A DNA stretch of 33,185 bases from Terriglobia bacterium. Lineage in GTDB: Bacteria > Acidobacteriota > Terriglobia > Terriglobales > Acidobacteriaceae. The notes under the pieces are model-generated. The model was given only the letters and a program-made list of their open reading frames with translations. It did not search any database and was not told the origin of the DNA. This document shows positions 14,982-24,616 of the stretch, one piece after another. Position numbers and translations under genes: made by a program. Each line of letters begins with the position of its first letter. Within the stretch, counting starts at the first letter, position 1. The stretch spans positions 1 through 33,185 of the forward strand of contig JAJPJE010000052.1 of the NCBI GenBank assembly GCA_021324365.1, written 5' to 3'.

Positions 14982-15862
14982 ACTCGCCTTTCCGCGTAGC
15001 TGTCATCAATGACGAAATCGGCCAGGACTTCGGCAGGGTATGCGAGATCGTGGCGCGTGACTTCGGCATGCAGTGGATCGAAATTCGCGGCATGTGGAAC
15101 AAGAACGTTCTGAATCTCGACGCCAAAGAGGTCGCCGAGTCTCGAAAGATCCTCGAGAAATATAAGCTGCGCGTGACCGATATTGGCAGTCCCCTATTCA
15201 AAGTCGATTGGCCGGGAGCACCGCAATCAAAGTTCAGCCCGAAGCGCGACCGGTTCCATGCGGACTTCACCTTCGATCAGCAGGACGAGGTGCTGGAACG
15301 CAGTATGGCGTTAGCGAAGGCATTTCAGACTGATCGCGTCCGTTGCTTCGATTTCTGGCGTCTCGAGGACCAGAAGTCGTATCGTGCCGCGATCAATGAG
15401 AAGTTGCGCCACGCTGCCGCAAAAGCTGCACGCGAAGGGATCATCCTTGTTCTTGAAAACGAGATGACCTGCAACACCGCAAATGCCGCTGAAGCGGCCA
15501 AAGTATTGAGTGAGGTGAGGGATGCCAATCTGATGTTGAATTGGGATCCCGGGAATGCCGCGACCACGGGAGAAGTTCCGTATCCGGACGGCTACAATCT
15601 GTTGCCGAAGGCTCGCATTGGCCATTGTCACTGCAAAGATGTGTCAAAAAAACCGGCTGGCAGTCATGAATGGGCGGCAATGGGAACCGGCATTATCGAT
15701 TGGACGGGCCAGTTCAGGGCATTGAAGCGCGATGGATACCGTTATGCAGTGAGCCTGGAAACCCACTGGCGTGGCGCCGGAACTCCCGAGACTTCCACAC
15801 GTCAAAGCTGGGCAGGGATGAAACAAGAATTGCAAAAAGCCGGAGCGTTACTTCCGGCATAA
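14978..15862 (+). CDS. Cytoplasmic sugar isomerase/epimerase, TIM barrel
   Basis: 294-aa relative of the preceding gene but without a signal peptide. The barrel motifs are FGMQWIEIRGMW near the N-terminus, the metal ligand Glu in LVLENEMTC, Asp in LNWDPGN, His in GHCHCKD and the final Glu in SLETHW. This set fits the xylose-isomerase-like superfamily (IolE, Hyi, DTE-like). Two paralogues side by side suggest successive or compartment-split isomerisation of one sugar. Start ATG overlaps the previous stop; the next gene begins 17 bp downstream. Confidence 0.88.
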   Translation: MNSPFRVAVINDEIGQDFGRVCEIVARDFGMQWIEIRGMWNKNVLNLDAKEVAESRKILEKYKLRVTDIGSPLFKVDWPGAPQSKFSPKRDRFHADFTFDQQDEVLERSMALAKAFQTDRVRCFDFWRLEDQKSYRAAINEKLRHAAAKAAREGIILVLENEMTCNTANAAEAAKVLSEVRDANLMLNWDPGNAATTGEVPYPDGYNLLPKARIGHCHCKDVSKKPAGSHEWAAMGTGIIDWTGQFRALKRDGYRYAVSLETHWRGAGTPETSTRQSWAGMKQELQKAGALLPA

Positions 15863-15879
15863 GGAAGATAGAGACGAAA

Positions 15880-16656
15880 ATGGCATTTAAAGGACTCGAT
15901 CTCACTGGCAAAACGGCAGTAGTCGTTGGAGGCACATCGGGCATCGGACGGGCAATTTCTCTCGGATTAGCAGAAGCGGGAGCGAATGTCGTCGCCAGCT
16001 CTCGACGAAAAGAGCAGGTCGACGCCGTTGCCGCAGAAATTGAGCAGCGTGGACGAAAGACGTTACGCTTCACCAGCGACGTTGGCGATCGCTCATCGCT
16101 GGAGAAATTGTTGGACGCGACGGTAAAGGCCTTCGGCAAAGTCCATATCCTGGTGAACTGTGCCGGCACAACCAAACGCGCGCCGACGGTCGATTTCTCC
16201 GAGGAAGATTGGAACCGCATCATGGACACGAACCTGACGGGCACCTTACGAGCCTGCCAGATTTTTGGCAAACACATGATCGGCAATCAATACGGACGCA
16301 TTATCAATATTGCGTCGCTCTCCTCATTCGTTGCCCTGATGGAAGTTGCAGCGTACGGGGCAAGCAAGGCTGCAGTCGCATCGCTCACCAGGTCGCTTGC
16401 TGTCGAATGGGCGCAGCATGGCGTTTGCGTGAATGCCATTGCGCCCGGTGTGTTTCCCACCCCGCTGAATGAAAAGCTGCTAACTGGAAGCGCGCGCGGT
16501 CAGGAGTTCGTGTTGCGCACCCCCATGAAGCGGTTCGGCAAAGTCGATGAACTTGCCGGCGCCGCCGTGTTCCTGGCTTCCGATTCTGCATCGTTTGTGA
16601 CAGGAGAAGTCCTCTGCGTCGACGGCGGTTTCCTGGCTAGCGGCGTGAACCAGTAA
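15880..16656 (+). CDS. SDR dehydrogenase, gluconate/deoxygluconate type
   Basis: 258-aa classical short-chain dehydrogenase: nucleotide motif GGTSGIG (17-23), NCAG (N93), catalytic N118, S146, Y159 and K163 (YGASK). The end VTGEVLCVDGGFLASG is typical of KduD/gluconate 5-dehydrogenase and related sugar-acid dehydrogenases. It most likely oxidises or reduces a keto-sugar acid made by the neighbouring enzymes. ATG at 15880 is preceded by AAGGAAGATAGAG; an upstream open frame is ignored because it lies inside the previous gene. Confidence 0.9.
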   Translation: MAFKGLDLTGKTAVVVGGTSGIGRAISLGLAEAGANVVASSRRKEQVDAVAAEIEQRGRKTLRFTSDVGDRSSLEKLLDATVKAFGKVHILVNCAGTTKRAPTVDFSEEDWNRIMDTNLTGTLRACQIFGKHMIGNQYGRIINIASLSSFVALMEVAAYGASKAAVASLTRSLAVEWAQHGVCVNAIAPGVFPTPLNEKLLTGSARGQEFVLRTPMKRFGKVDELAGAAVFLASDSASFVTGEVLCVDGGFLASGVNQ

Positions 16657-16671
16657 TTCCGAGGAGATGAG

Positions 16672-17913
16672 ATGGCCGACAGCACTCGACGCGAATTCGT
16701 GAAACAAACTGCTCTTGGAACCGCTGCCCTGATGACTTTTTCGGCCAACATTCTTGGCGCTAACGATCGTGTGCGTGTCGGGATGATCGGCGTCGGCGGA
16801 CGCGGTCAGGAACTTCTCAAACAGGTGCAGCAAGTACCAAACACGCAACTTGTCGCCGTTGCTGACGTCTACACCCGCCGCCGAGACGAAGCGAAACAGT
16901 TGGCACCCGGCATCGATACGCTCGATGATTATCGACGCCTGCTCGATCGCAAAGACATCGATGCTGTCATCGTCGCTAGTCCTTTGCACATTCACAAGGT
17001 CCATTTCGTCGACGTGCTTGCAGCCGGCAAGGACCTTTACTCAGAGAAAACGATGACGTGGTCGATCCCCGAAGCGGAAGACTGCCTGGCTGCGGCAAGG
17101 AAATCGGACCGCGTGATCCAGATTGGCTTACAGCATGAGAGTTCCGGTTCGTTAGCCGACGCCCGCCAGTGGATCAATCGGGGAATTGTGGGTAGCGTCG
17201 CCCAGGTCGAATCCTGGATGAGTCGTAACACTCCCCATGGCAAAGGCCAATGGGTGCGGCCAGTCCCTGCCGATTGCGATGCGCAGCATGTTAACTGGCA
17301 AGCATTTCTAAATGGCCGTCCTGATCATGGCTTCGACGGCAACCAATTCATTAATTGGCGATTATTCTGGGAGTTTTCTGGTGGCAACATCACGGAAAAC
17401 ATGGTGCACCAGATCGCGTGGATCATGAGCGCGCTTGATCTTCCGTTGCCAACCGCTGCATACATGTCGGGTGGAATCTTCTCCGAAAAAGATGGACGCC
17501 AGGTGCCGGACACGATTGCTGTCACCTTCGATTTTCCAGAAAAAGTTGTGACTTGGCAGTCCACCTTCAGCAACAGCCACTTTGGATTGGGCGAACGCAT
17601 TCTCGGCACTGACGGCAGCATCGAGCACCTATGGGGAACCAACGATATGGTCACCGGACGCTCGGTACAGAGCTGGCACTACTACCCCGAAAAGGTAAAT
17701 CGTCCCGGCGGCTCCGCCATCACTGGTGAATCCAAAGATCAGGACCACATGGCAAATTGGATCGATTGCGTGCGAACTCGCAAAACTCCTAACGCGCCAG
17801 TCGAAATTGGCTACCGATCGGCAGTGGCTTGCCACATGGCGAATCTGTCGTATCGTCGCAGGCAACGCGTTACACTCGAACAGGCTCGCTCGATGCAACC
17901 GCAGTTCTCATAA
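16672..17913 (+). CDS. Tat-exported Gfo/Idh/MocA oxidoreductase
   Basis: 413-aa NAD(P)-dependent sugar oxidoreductase. The Tat motif TRREFVKQTALGTAA (5-19) indicates export with bound cofactor, as for glucose-fructose oxidoreductase. The Rossmann motif is GVGGRG (40-45). The conserved EKP motif appears as E125-K126-T, keeping the catalytic Lys but with Thr instead of Pro. HQIAWIMSAL, NSHFGLGERILGTDG and a C-terminal IEIGYRSAV-type stretch match the Acidobacteria/Planctomycetes subgroup. GAGGAG lies just before the start. Operon position suggests it acts on the same sugar as the Tat-exported isomerase. Confidence 0.9.
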   Translation: MADSTRREFVKQTALGTAALMTFSANILGANDRVRVGMIGVGGRGQELLKQVQQVPNTQLVAVADVYTRRRDEAKQLAPGIDTLDDYRRLLDRKDIDAVIVASPLHIHKVHFVDVLAAGKDLYSEKTMTWSIPEAEDCLAAARKSDRVIQIGLQHESSGSLADARQWINRGIVGSVAQVESWMSRNTPHGKGQWVRPVPADCDAQHVNWQAFLNGRPDHGFDGNQFINWRLFWEFSGGNITENMVHQIAWIMSALDLPLPTAAYMSGGIFSEKDGRQVPDTIAVTFDFPEKVVTWQSTFSNSHFGLGERILGTDGSIEHLWGTNDMVTGRSVQSWHYYPEKVNRPGGSAITGESKDQDHMANWIDCVRTRKTPNAPVEIGYRSAVACHMANLSYRRRQRVTLEQARSMQPQFS

Positions 17914-17946
17914 AAGTTCTGCAAGCGGGTCGCAAACTGCTGATCC

Positions 17947-19005
17947 ATGGACCTGGCTAAACTAGCAAGCACACCGCACCGCCGTTTGAATCCGCTCACC
18001 GGCGAGTGGGTTCTGGTTTCACCGCAGCGAACGCAACGCCCCTGGCAAGGAAAAGTTGAGCGCACCACCATTGGCACGCAACTCGCGTACGATCCAAATT
18101 GTTATTTGTGCCCTGGAAACGCTCGCGCGGGTGGCGAAAAAAATCCCCAGTACGACAGCACGTTTGCTTTCGACAACGACTATCCAGCGCTTCTGCCGGA
18201 TGTAACCGACAGCCACGCGCAAACCTCGGATCTGCTGGTGGCCGAAACAGAGCGCGGCGTCTGTCGGGTCATCTGTTTTTCGCCGCGGCATGATTTGACA
18301 ATTTCACGCATGACCGACTCCGAGATTGGGCGCGTCATAGACGTCTGGGCTGAGGAGTATTCCCGTCTCGGAGCGCAACCTTCGATCAACCACGTGGAGA
18401 TCTTCGAAAACCGTGGTGCGATGATGGGCGCCAGTAATCCGCACCCGCACTGCCAGATCTGGGCCAACGCTACCATCCCAAACCTGCCGGCGAAGGAACA
18501 GTTACGCCAGGAAGAATACAAACGAGAACACGACGGCGCCTGTCTGCTTTGCGATTACATTGCGCTCGAAGTTCATCTGCAGCAGCGAATCGTGTGCCAA
18601 AACAAAGCCTTCGTCGCCCTCGTGCCCTTCTGGGCGGTTTGGCCCTTTGAAATCATGCTCGCTTGTAAGCGGCATTTCGGTTCGATGAGCGAACTATCGG
18701 ACCGGGAACGAGCTTCGCTTGCCGATATGCTGCGCCAGATCACCACGCGCTACGACAATCTCTTTGAAGTTTCCTTTCCTTACACGATGGGATTTCATCA
18801 GACACCGACCGATAACAAAGCACATCCCGAATGGCATTTCCATGCGCACTATCTGCCGCCGCTGCTGCGATCTGCGACCGTGCAGAAATTCATGGTCGGA
18901 TACGAGCTATTGGCGACCCCGCAGCGCGACATCACTCCGGAATCAGCAGCGGAAAGACTGCGCACACTTCCCCGAGAACACTTCCTCGGCCCTGTTCAAT
19001 CGTAA
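17947..19005 (+). CDS. galT: Galactose-1-phosphate uridylyltransferase
   Basis: Leloir-pathway enzyme: UDP-glucose + galactose 1-phosphate to glucose 1-phosphate + UDP-galactose. The 352-aa length matches the family (348 in E. coli). The zinc-site CxxC is C52 and C55 (CYLCPGN), and the active-site triad is H166-P167-H168 (NPHPHCQIWA) with H168 the expected uridylylated His. The FHQTPTDNKAHPEWHFHAH segment near 286-304 carries the usual Gln and His ligands. It lies 33 bp after the oxidoreductase gene with no good ribosome site, so it is probably the last operon gene and suggests a galactose-related substrate for the whole operon. Confidence 0.94.
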   Translation: MDLAKLASTPHRRLNPLTGEWVLVSPQRTQRPWQGKVERTTIGTQLAYDPNCYLCPGNARAGGEKNPQYDSTFAFDNDYPALLPDVTDSHAQTSDLLVAETERGVCRVICFSPRHDLTISRMTDSEIGRVIDVWAEEYSRLGAQPSINHVEIFENRGAMMGASNPHPHCQIWANATIPNLPAKEQLRQEEYKREHDGACLLCDYIALEVHLQQRIVCQNKAFVALVPFWAVWPFEIMLACKRHFGSMSELSDRERASLADMLRQITTRYDNLFEVSFPYTMGFHQTPTDNKAHPEWHFHAHYLPPLLRSATVQKFMVGYELLATPQRDITPESAAERLRTLPREHFLGPVQS

Positions 19006-19062
19006 TCTTTGCTTTGTCATCACCGTGGGGACGCCAGTCCGCGAAGGATTTGCTAACGTTTC

Positions 19063-19794
19063 CTATGCCGCCGCCTTCTTCGTTGCGGGTGCCGGTTCCG
19101 CGTGTCCGAATATTGCAGCGTAAATGCCTGCCCCTACCGTTCCCCCCAGTATGGGTGCTACCCAGAACAGCCAGAGCTGCCGAAGTGCCCAACCGCCGAC
19201 AAACAAGGCAGGTCCGGTGCTACGCGCTGGATTCACCGAAGTGTTTGTTACAGGAATTGCAACCAGGTGAATGAGGGTGAGCGCCAAGCCGATCGCAATC
19301 GGACCGCCCACTCCCTTCGGAGCTCGGTCGTCGGTAACCCCCATAATAATGATCAGAAAGAATGCAGTCAGCACTACTTCAGCAACCAGGCACGACAGCA
19401 GCGGATACTGCCCCGGAGAATGAGCGCCGTACCCGTTGGATGCGAAGCCACCGGTGATATCGAAGTTCGGGCTGCCGCTGGCGATGACGTACAACACTCC
19501 CGCCGCCGCAATTGCACCTGCCACTTGTGCAATGACGTACGGAATTACTTCCGAACCCGGGAATCGCTTGCCCACCGCGAGCCCCACGGTTACTGCCGGA
19601 TTGATATGGCAACCTGAAATCGGCCCAATAGTGTAGGCCATCGTAAGCAGCGTTAAGCCAAACGCCAGTGCAACGCCCGCGAAACCAATTCCAAGCCCGG
19701 GAAATGCAGCGGCCAGCACTGCGCTGCCACACCCGCCAAAAACGAGCCAGAAGGTTCCGACAAATTCCGCAACAGATCGCTTTCCGATAGACAT
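19063..19794 (-). CDS. aqpZ: Aquaporin Z-type water channel
   Basis: 243-aa inner-membrane channel with six predicted helices and both NPA boxes (65-67 and 188-190). The aromatic/Arg filter positions can be aligned with E. coli AqpZ (F43, H174, T183, R189) at a constant offset of two: F45, H176, T185 and R191. This is the water-selective, not the glycerol, pattern. The ATG at 19794 has a clear GGAGGA ribosome site; the frame open to 19995 is non-coding. It converges with galT (57-bp gap) and lies downstream of smc on the same strand but behind a 263-bp gap, so it likely has its own promoter. Confidence 0.95.
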   Translation of the reverse strand: MSIGKRSVAEFVGTFWLVFGGCGSAVLAAAFPGLGIGFAGVALAFGLTLLTMAYTIGPISGCHINPAVTVGLAVGKRFPGSEVIPYVIAQVAGAIAAAGVLYVIASGSPNFDITGGFASNGYGAHSPGQYPLLSCLVAEVVLTAFFLIIIMGVTDDRAPKGVGGPIAIGLALTLIHLVAIPVTNTSVNPARSTGPALFVGGWALRQLWLFWVAPILGGTVGAGIYAAIFGHAEPAPATKKAAA

Positions 19795-20057
19795 GCTTCC
19801 TCCGATCTTTAAATGCGCGTTGTGAACGGACTGCGACACCGGAATGCCCGGTGCCGCGATACAGAGGGCTGCCATTGTAGCTGGATATGATCCGTGAAGC
19901 GAATCAGGCAAATTGCTAATGTGGTAACGAAGTATTACTAGGGGATGGAACGCGGTTGCCAAAAAAATCAACTGAACTCGATTTACCAGGGGCACCGCGA
20001 AGCAACCTGCCGTGCTGCCTTTTCGACGGCTACCTACTACTCAATTGTTCGCTTCCC

Positions 20058-23000
20058 TTAAGCACTCATGGCCGAGGGTTGCGATTCAACTTCGTTGAAG
20101 CGCACCGAGACCAGTTTCGAGACGCCCGGTTCCTGCATGGTCACTCCGTACAGTGCCGGAGCTATGCTCATCGTCTTTTTGCTGTGTGTGATGATGATGA
20201 ATTGGGTCCCCGTACTCATCTCGCGCACCAGTTGTGTGAACCGCCCAATGTTCGCTTCATCCAGCGGCGCATCGACTTCATCGAGTATGCAGAACGGGCT
20301 CGGCGCGAATTGGAAGATGCCGACCAGCAACGACAATGCCGTGAGCGCCTTTTCGCCACCCGAGAGCAGCAGCACATTCTGCAACTTCTTGCCCGGAGGC
20401 GATGCCACCACGTCGATGCCGCTTTCGTACGCATTCTCCTCGTCGGTCAGGCGCATGAACGCCGTGCCGCCGCCGAAGAGCTTCGTGAATGTAGCAGTGA
20501 AGTTCGTGTTGATGGCTGCGAATGCTTCTTCGAACTTCTGCCGCGAAACGGTCTCGATTTCCTTGATCGTCTTCTGCGTGTTCTCGATTGAATCGAGCAG
20601 ATCTTTTCTCTGCGTATTCAGGAATTCATGGCGCTCGGCGGTTTCCTTGTACTCTTCCAGAGCCATCATGTTGACTGGCCCAATGGCCTCGAGCCGGGCA
20701 CGCATCTGACGATACTCTTCATCTTGAAGCGCGAGTTCTTCGCCTGTTATGACCTGCAGGGTTTCGTCTGCAACTAATTCCTCAGGCCGAAGTCCAAGTT
20801 CTGCGACCGAGCTTTCAGCCATGTGGACCGAGTCTGATTCTAGTTTGCCGGCTTGTGCACCAAGTTCGCCGCGGCGATCGCGGGCCTGATCCAGCAGTTG
20901 GCGTTCGCTCTTCAAACCTTCTTCGATTTCCGCGATTCGCGCCCGCACCATCTCCGACTCCCCCTGCAGTTCGGCGATGCGCACCTCCAGTTGCTCGCGC
21001 TCGGCGATTAAGGCGGTGATCTGCTCGGCGATCTGGATGTTTTCTGCAGCACGCTGTTGCGACTCCGCTAGAGCCGACTCTGACTGGGCTCCCAGTGCTT
21101 CAATACGTACGCTCACTTCCGTCAGCATCGACTCGATGCGCTGCAAGCTGCCTGCTGCTCCGCGCCGGCGTTCTTCGAGCGCGGCAACCTGCGCCATCAT
21201 TTCCGATGAAGCCTGCGCTGCCGCATCGCGGGCCGCACGCAAATTCGCTAGGCTTTCCTGGGCTTCGGCAATACTGTGCTCGAGTTCATCGCGCCGCATC
21301 TCGCAGGAAACCAGTACCTGCCGCCTTTCCGCAATGAAGCTTTCCTTCGCCGTACGAGCAAAGGCTACCTGCTGTAGTTCGCGCTCGTAGGTCGCCAGCC
21401 GCTCACGAGTGCGCCCCATCTCGGAATCCAGTTGCTTCAGCGAATGCCCTGATGTCATTGCCTGGCGGTCCGCATCGCGCTTGTCTGATTCAAGGCGTTC
21501 CAGCGTAGCCGTCAGCTCGCCGATTTCCTTGGTCAATAATGCTGCCCGGTGTTCTTCTTCTCGCAGCGTATTTTCCAGATCGGACACCTGGCGAGCGATG
21601 TCGCGCAACTCGCGCTTCATCGCCAGCGGGCCCTCGGCGCGCTGCTTGCCGCCTGTTACGGTCACGTTGTGGAAGCACTCGCCGCTTGATGCGAGGAAAA
21701 ACGCGTCCGGATTCTCCAGCGCCAGATCGCGCGCTACCTTCGGATCTTCCACGATGTAGCCGTCGCGCAGCTTGGGCAGAATCACCTCGAGTGACTTCCC
21801 GAAGCCGTCCAGCACGCGGATGCATTGTTTCAATGGAACAACGGCATCGCGTCGCATAGACTCTGACGTATTCGGTTCGCCGGGTACGAACGAAAATTTT
21901 GCCTGCGCATCTTCCGGATGCACCAGGAACGTTGCCCGTCCTTCTACGTCCGTCCGTAGTAGTTGCAGGCCGTTCTCGGCGGCGTCCCACGACTTCACAA
22001 CCACATAATTCAATTCATCGCGAAGGAAATCGTCGACCACATGCTCGTACCGATCTTCCACTTCCAGAAAATCGGCCAGCACACCCGCAGGTGTCGACGT
22101 TGCATTCATGGCACCCGACTGGAAGAGCCGCCGAACCGAGTCAGTGGAATATCCGTGCTCTGCAATGACCGCTTCGAGCGAAGCTTTCTTGCCTAGCATG
22201 GTTGCGAACTCGGCGCGGAGTCCGTCGAGGCGCTGTCTCGATTGGATCTCGGCCTGCCGCTTTTCAGCGAGCGTGCGCCGTGTGTTTTCAATCAGAGCCT
22301 GAAATGCGGTCACCTGTCCCGAGGCCGACTCGAACTCGAACGCAATCTGTCCGCGTTGTGCGCCGAAAGCCTCCACTTGCGTGTTCGCCGCCGTTAGTTC
22401 CATTGCCAACCGCGAGGACTCGCGCTCGTATCCGGCGATCTGCTCCGTAGCTTTGGCGATTTCGCTGCGCAGAGAAGATTCCTCCGCGACAGCCTGCATC
22501 ACCTGCACGCGCCGCTGTTCCTGCTGGCGCTCCACCTCGGTCAGATTGGCGGTCGCCGCACGCGCCTCTTCCTGCCGGAAGCGCGCCTGCTCCTGTGCAG
22601 CCGCAACTTCTGCCGCGGCGTTCTCCAACGTTTGTCGATTCGCCTCACACTCCTGCTGCAAGGCTGCCAGGCGTTCTTCCGCAGCCGAGATTTCCTGCGA
22701 CGAGGCCGCAACTCGCGCCGCCAGTTCCGCGCAACGCTCTTCGTTATTCCTCTGGCGACTGAACAGGCGGTCGTTTTCGCGGGTAATGTTGCTCAGACGT
22801 TCGCGGGTCTCGCGCGCCTCGTTTTCGATCGTGTAGCCGCGTTGCGTCTTTTCCGCGACTTCGGCTTCGAGCGTCTGCACCTGCTCGGACTTCCCGCGGA
22901 TTTCCTCGGCCAACTGGCTAAGCAGCGTTTCTATCTCGGCCCGTTCGTCCTGCAGTGCCGTCCACTTGCTTGCCAGCACGATGCGAAGTTTCGCGCGCAT

Positions 23001-24017
23001 CTCCTCACGGAGTTTTGCAAAACGTTCTGCTTTCGCAGCTTGCCGCTTAAGCGAGTTCATCTGCCGCGTGACTTCGTCGAAAATATCGTTCAGGCGTGAG
23101 AGGTTAAGCTTTGCTTCTTCCAAGCGTGCTTCCGCCAGCCGCTTCTTCGTCTTGAATTTCGTAATCCCGGCGGCTTCCTCGATGATCGCGCGACGATCCG
23201 TCGGTTTGCTGCTGAGAATCTGTCCGATACGCCCTTGCTCGATAATCGCGTAGGACTCCGGGCCTAACCCGGTGCCCATGAAGATGTCCTGGATGTCCCG
23301 CAGTCGACAAAGCTTTCCGTTCAGGAGATATTCGCTCTCGCCCGACCGGAACAGCCGGCGTGTGACAACAATCTCGCCTTTCTTAAACGTTGTGCGATTA
23401 AACTTGCGCCGTCGAATCTTCAAAACCACTGCAGGATGGTTTGTACCATCCGCACTGGTTCTTGCCTGGCTGTCCTCGGAAGCGGTTGTTGCCTCACCTG
23501 TGCCTCCCACGGTGGCTTCGCCTGGGCCGAGAGAAGTCGATGGGTTCCCTTCGGCTGTCACATTGCTGTCCTCGGCCGCACTCTTTATCTCGCCGGGAAC
23601 TTCCTCGGTCTGCCCGGGCCGTACTTCCTCGATGTATTCGTCCGTTTCCTGTTCGGACTTGGTTCGCAACTGGGCTTCATCCCAGTCGGCTGGCATTTCA
23701 TTGTGGATTTCGATCTCCGGCTCCGCCACTTGGGCGCCCTCGTACGCTTCGGGATCGATCATGGTCAGCGACACTTCGGCCATTCCAGTGGGCTTGCGAT
23801 CGCGTGTCCCGGCAAAGATCACATCTTCCATGCGCGAACCGCGAAGCGTTTTGGCAGACTGTTCGCCCAACACCCACGCGATCGCGTCGGCAATATTGGA
23901 TTTGCCACAGCCGTTCGGGCCAATGATTCCGGCAACTCCCTCGCCGTGGAACTTCAACTCGGTCCGGTCACAGAACGATTTGAAGCCAAGGATCTGTAAC
24001 TTCTTTAGTTTCAGCAA
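20058..24017 (-). CDS. smc: Chromosome segregation ATPase SMC
   Basis: 1319-aa condensin subunit that compacts and segregates chromosomes. Order: N-terminal head with Walker A GPNGCGKS (33-40), long coiled coil, hinge (~640-720, GVLADFLEVEDRYEHV), second coiled coil, then the C-terminal head with signature LLSGGEKALTALSLL (~1217) and Walker B CILDEVDAPLDE (~1245). The start is TTG at 24017 with AAGGAG 5 nt upstream. Typical bacterial SMC is ~1150-1200 aa. The excess lies mainly in a low-complexity, Glu/Ser/Thr/Gly-rich insertion (~88-213; 23379-23756) inside the N-terminal head, between the strands that in B. subtilis are joined by a short loop. ScpA and ScpB are not in the window. Confidence 0.97.
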   Translation of the reverse strand: MLKLKKLQILGFKSFCDRTELKFHGEGVAGIIGPNGCGKSNIADAIAWVLGEQSAKTLRGSRMEDVIFAGTRDRKPTGMAEVSLTMIDPEAYEGAQVAEPEIEIHNEMPADWDEAQLRTKSEQETDEYIEEVRPGQTEEVPGEIKSAAEDSNVTAEGNPSTSLGPGEATVGGTGEATTASEDSQARTSADGTNHPAVVLKIRRRKFNRTTFKKGEIVVTRRLFRSGESEYLLNGKLCRLRDIQDIFMGTGLGPESYAIIEQGRIGQILSSKPTDRRAIIEEAAGITKFKTKKRLAEARLEEAKLNLSRLNDIFDEVTRQMNSLKRQAAKAERFAKLREEMRAKLRIVLASKWTALQDERAEIETLLSQLAEEIRGKSEQVQTLEAEVAEKTQRGYTIENEARETRERLSNITRENDRLFSRQRNNEERCAELAARVAASSQEISAAEERLAALQQECEANRQTLENAAAEVAAAQEQARFRQEEARAATANLTEVERQQEQRRVQVMQAVAEESSLRSEIAKATEQIAGYERESSRLAMELTAANTQVEAFGAQRGQIAFEFESASGQVTAFQALIENTRRTLAEKRQAEIQSRQRLDGLRAEFATMLGKKASLEAVIAEHGYSTDSVRRLFQSGAMNATSTPAGVLADFLEVEDRYEHVVDDFLRDELNYVVVKSWDAAENGLQLLRTDVEGRATFLVHPEDAQAKFSFVPGEPNTSESMRRDAVVPLKQCIRVLDGFGKSLEVILPKLRDGYIVEDPKVARDLALENPDAFFLASSGECFHNVTVTGGKQRAEGPLAMKRELRDIARQVSDLENTLREEEHRAALLTKEIGELTATLERLESDKRDADRQAMTSGHSLKQLDSEMGRTRERLATYERELQQVAFARTAKESFIAERRQVLVSCEMRRDELEHSIAEAQESLANLRAARDAAAQASSEMMAQVAALEERRRGAAGSLQRIESMLTEVSVRIEALGAQSESALAESQQRAAENIQIAEQITALIAEREQLEVRIAELQGESEMVRARIAEIEEGLKSERQLLDQARDRRGELGAQAGKLESDSVHMAESSVAELGLRPEELVADETLQVITGEELALQDEEYRQMRARLEAIGPVNMMALEEYKETAERHEFLNTQRKDLLDSIENTQKTIKEIETVSRQKFEEAFAAINTNFTATFTKLFGGGTAFMRLTDEENAYESGIDVVASPPGKKLQNVLLLSGGEKALTALSLLVGIFQFAPSPFCILDEVDAPLDEANIGRFTQLVREMSTGTQFIIITHSKKTMSIAPALYGVTMQEPGVSKLVSVRFNEVESQPSAMSA

Positions 24018-24616
24018 TGTGACTCCTTAATTGCCACTGTCTTCACCGAGCCACGAGGGATGTCTCGGCAGAACCCGATGCATCTTGCCCCCATCCACAA
24101 CTGCGGAACAAGAACCCGGTCGCGCAGTGTGCGATATAGGAACGTCAACCCCACCTAGGCCAAAACATGCCTGGAGGGGCACCGTTTTTCTGCAAGCCCG
24201 CCAGAGCCTGCATCGTTGTTCGGATGACGGCCACCTGGGCTGGGAATGCTGTGGCTGCGTAACTCCGAAGTCTCGATAAATCTAGCGGGGGAGTGGGCGT
24301 GCGTCAACCCTATAAACACCACATATTGGGGCTTATCTGTGGAAACTACGGTATGTTGCACATCCAATGCAGCAACTTCGCAATACACGACAAACCACAC
24401 AATTCGCACCGGAGAAAAGGAAGAGGAAGGGAGAACCGCTAGAGCAAGTTCAACTGTAGCGCGAATGGTGCAGAGAAGCAAGAACGTAGGTCTCAACATC
24501 GCGTGAAGGAAGAAGTTAAGTAAACCTTAGACAAATCTGGCTCCAGGTGAATACCGAATCCTCAAACCGGACTTTTGTCATACCTGTGCGCCGCAAGCTA
24601 ATCTAAACATGTAGAT
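24018..24616. other. Divergent region between smc and hemerythrin gene
   Basis: 599 bp, AT-richer than the flanks. Contains the smc ribosome site and the hemerythrin promoter at its right end. A 114-codon minus frame (24155-24499) begins with a signal-like hydrophobic stretch but has no ribosome site and no recognisable domain; I do not call it. No RNA gene recognised. Confidence 0.35.
24575..24604 (+). promoter_or_regulatory. Probable sigma-70 promoter of the hemerythrin gene
   Basis: TTGTCA (24575-24580) and TAATCT (24599-24604) are 18 bp apart. Expected start of transcription is ~24611, only ~6 nt before the ATG at 24617. No ribosome site precedes that ATG, so the message may be almost leaderless. 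Confidence 0.45.

Noticed and set aside
20058-24017. Long plus-strand frames inside smc
   Set aside because: They mirror the coiled-coil codon periodicity (Ser/Arg/Ala-rich) and are shadows.
24310-24370. Possible DnaA-box-like TTATCTGTGGA near smc
   Set aside because: Mismatched to TTATCCACA and single, so no origin is indicated.
24155-24499. 114-codon minus frame with signal-like start
   Set aside because: No ribosome site, no recognisable domain and low-complexity end; kept only as a note.
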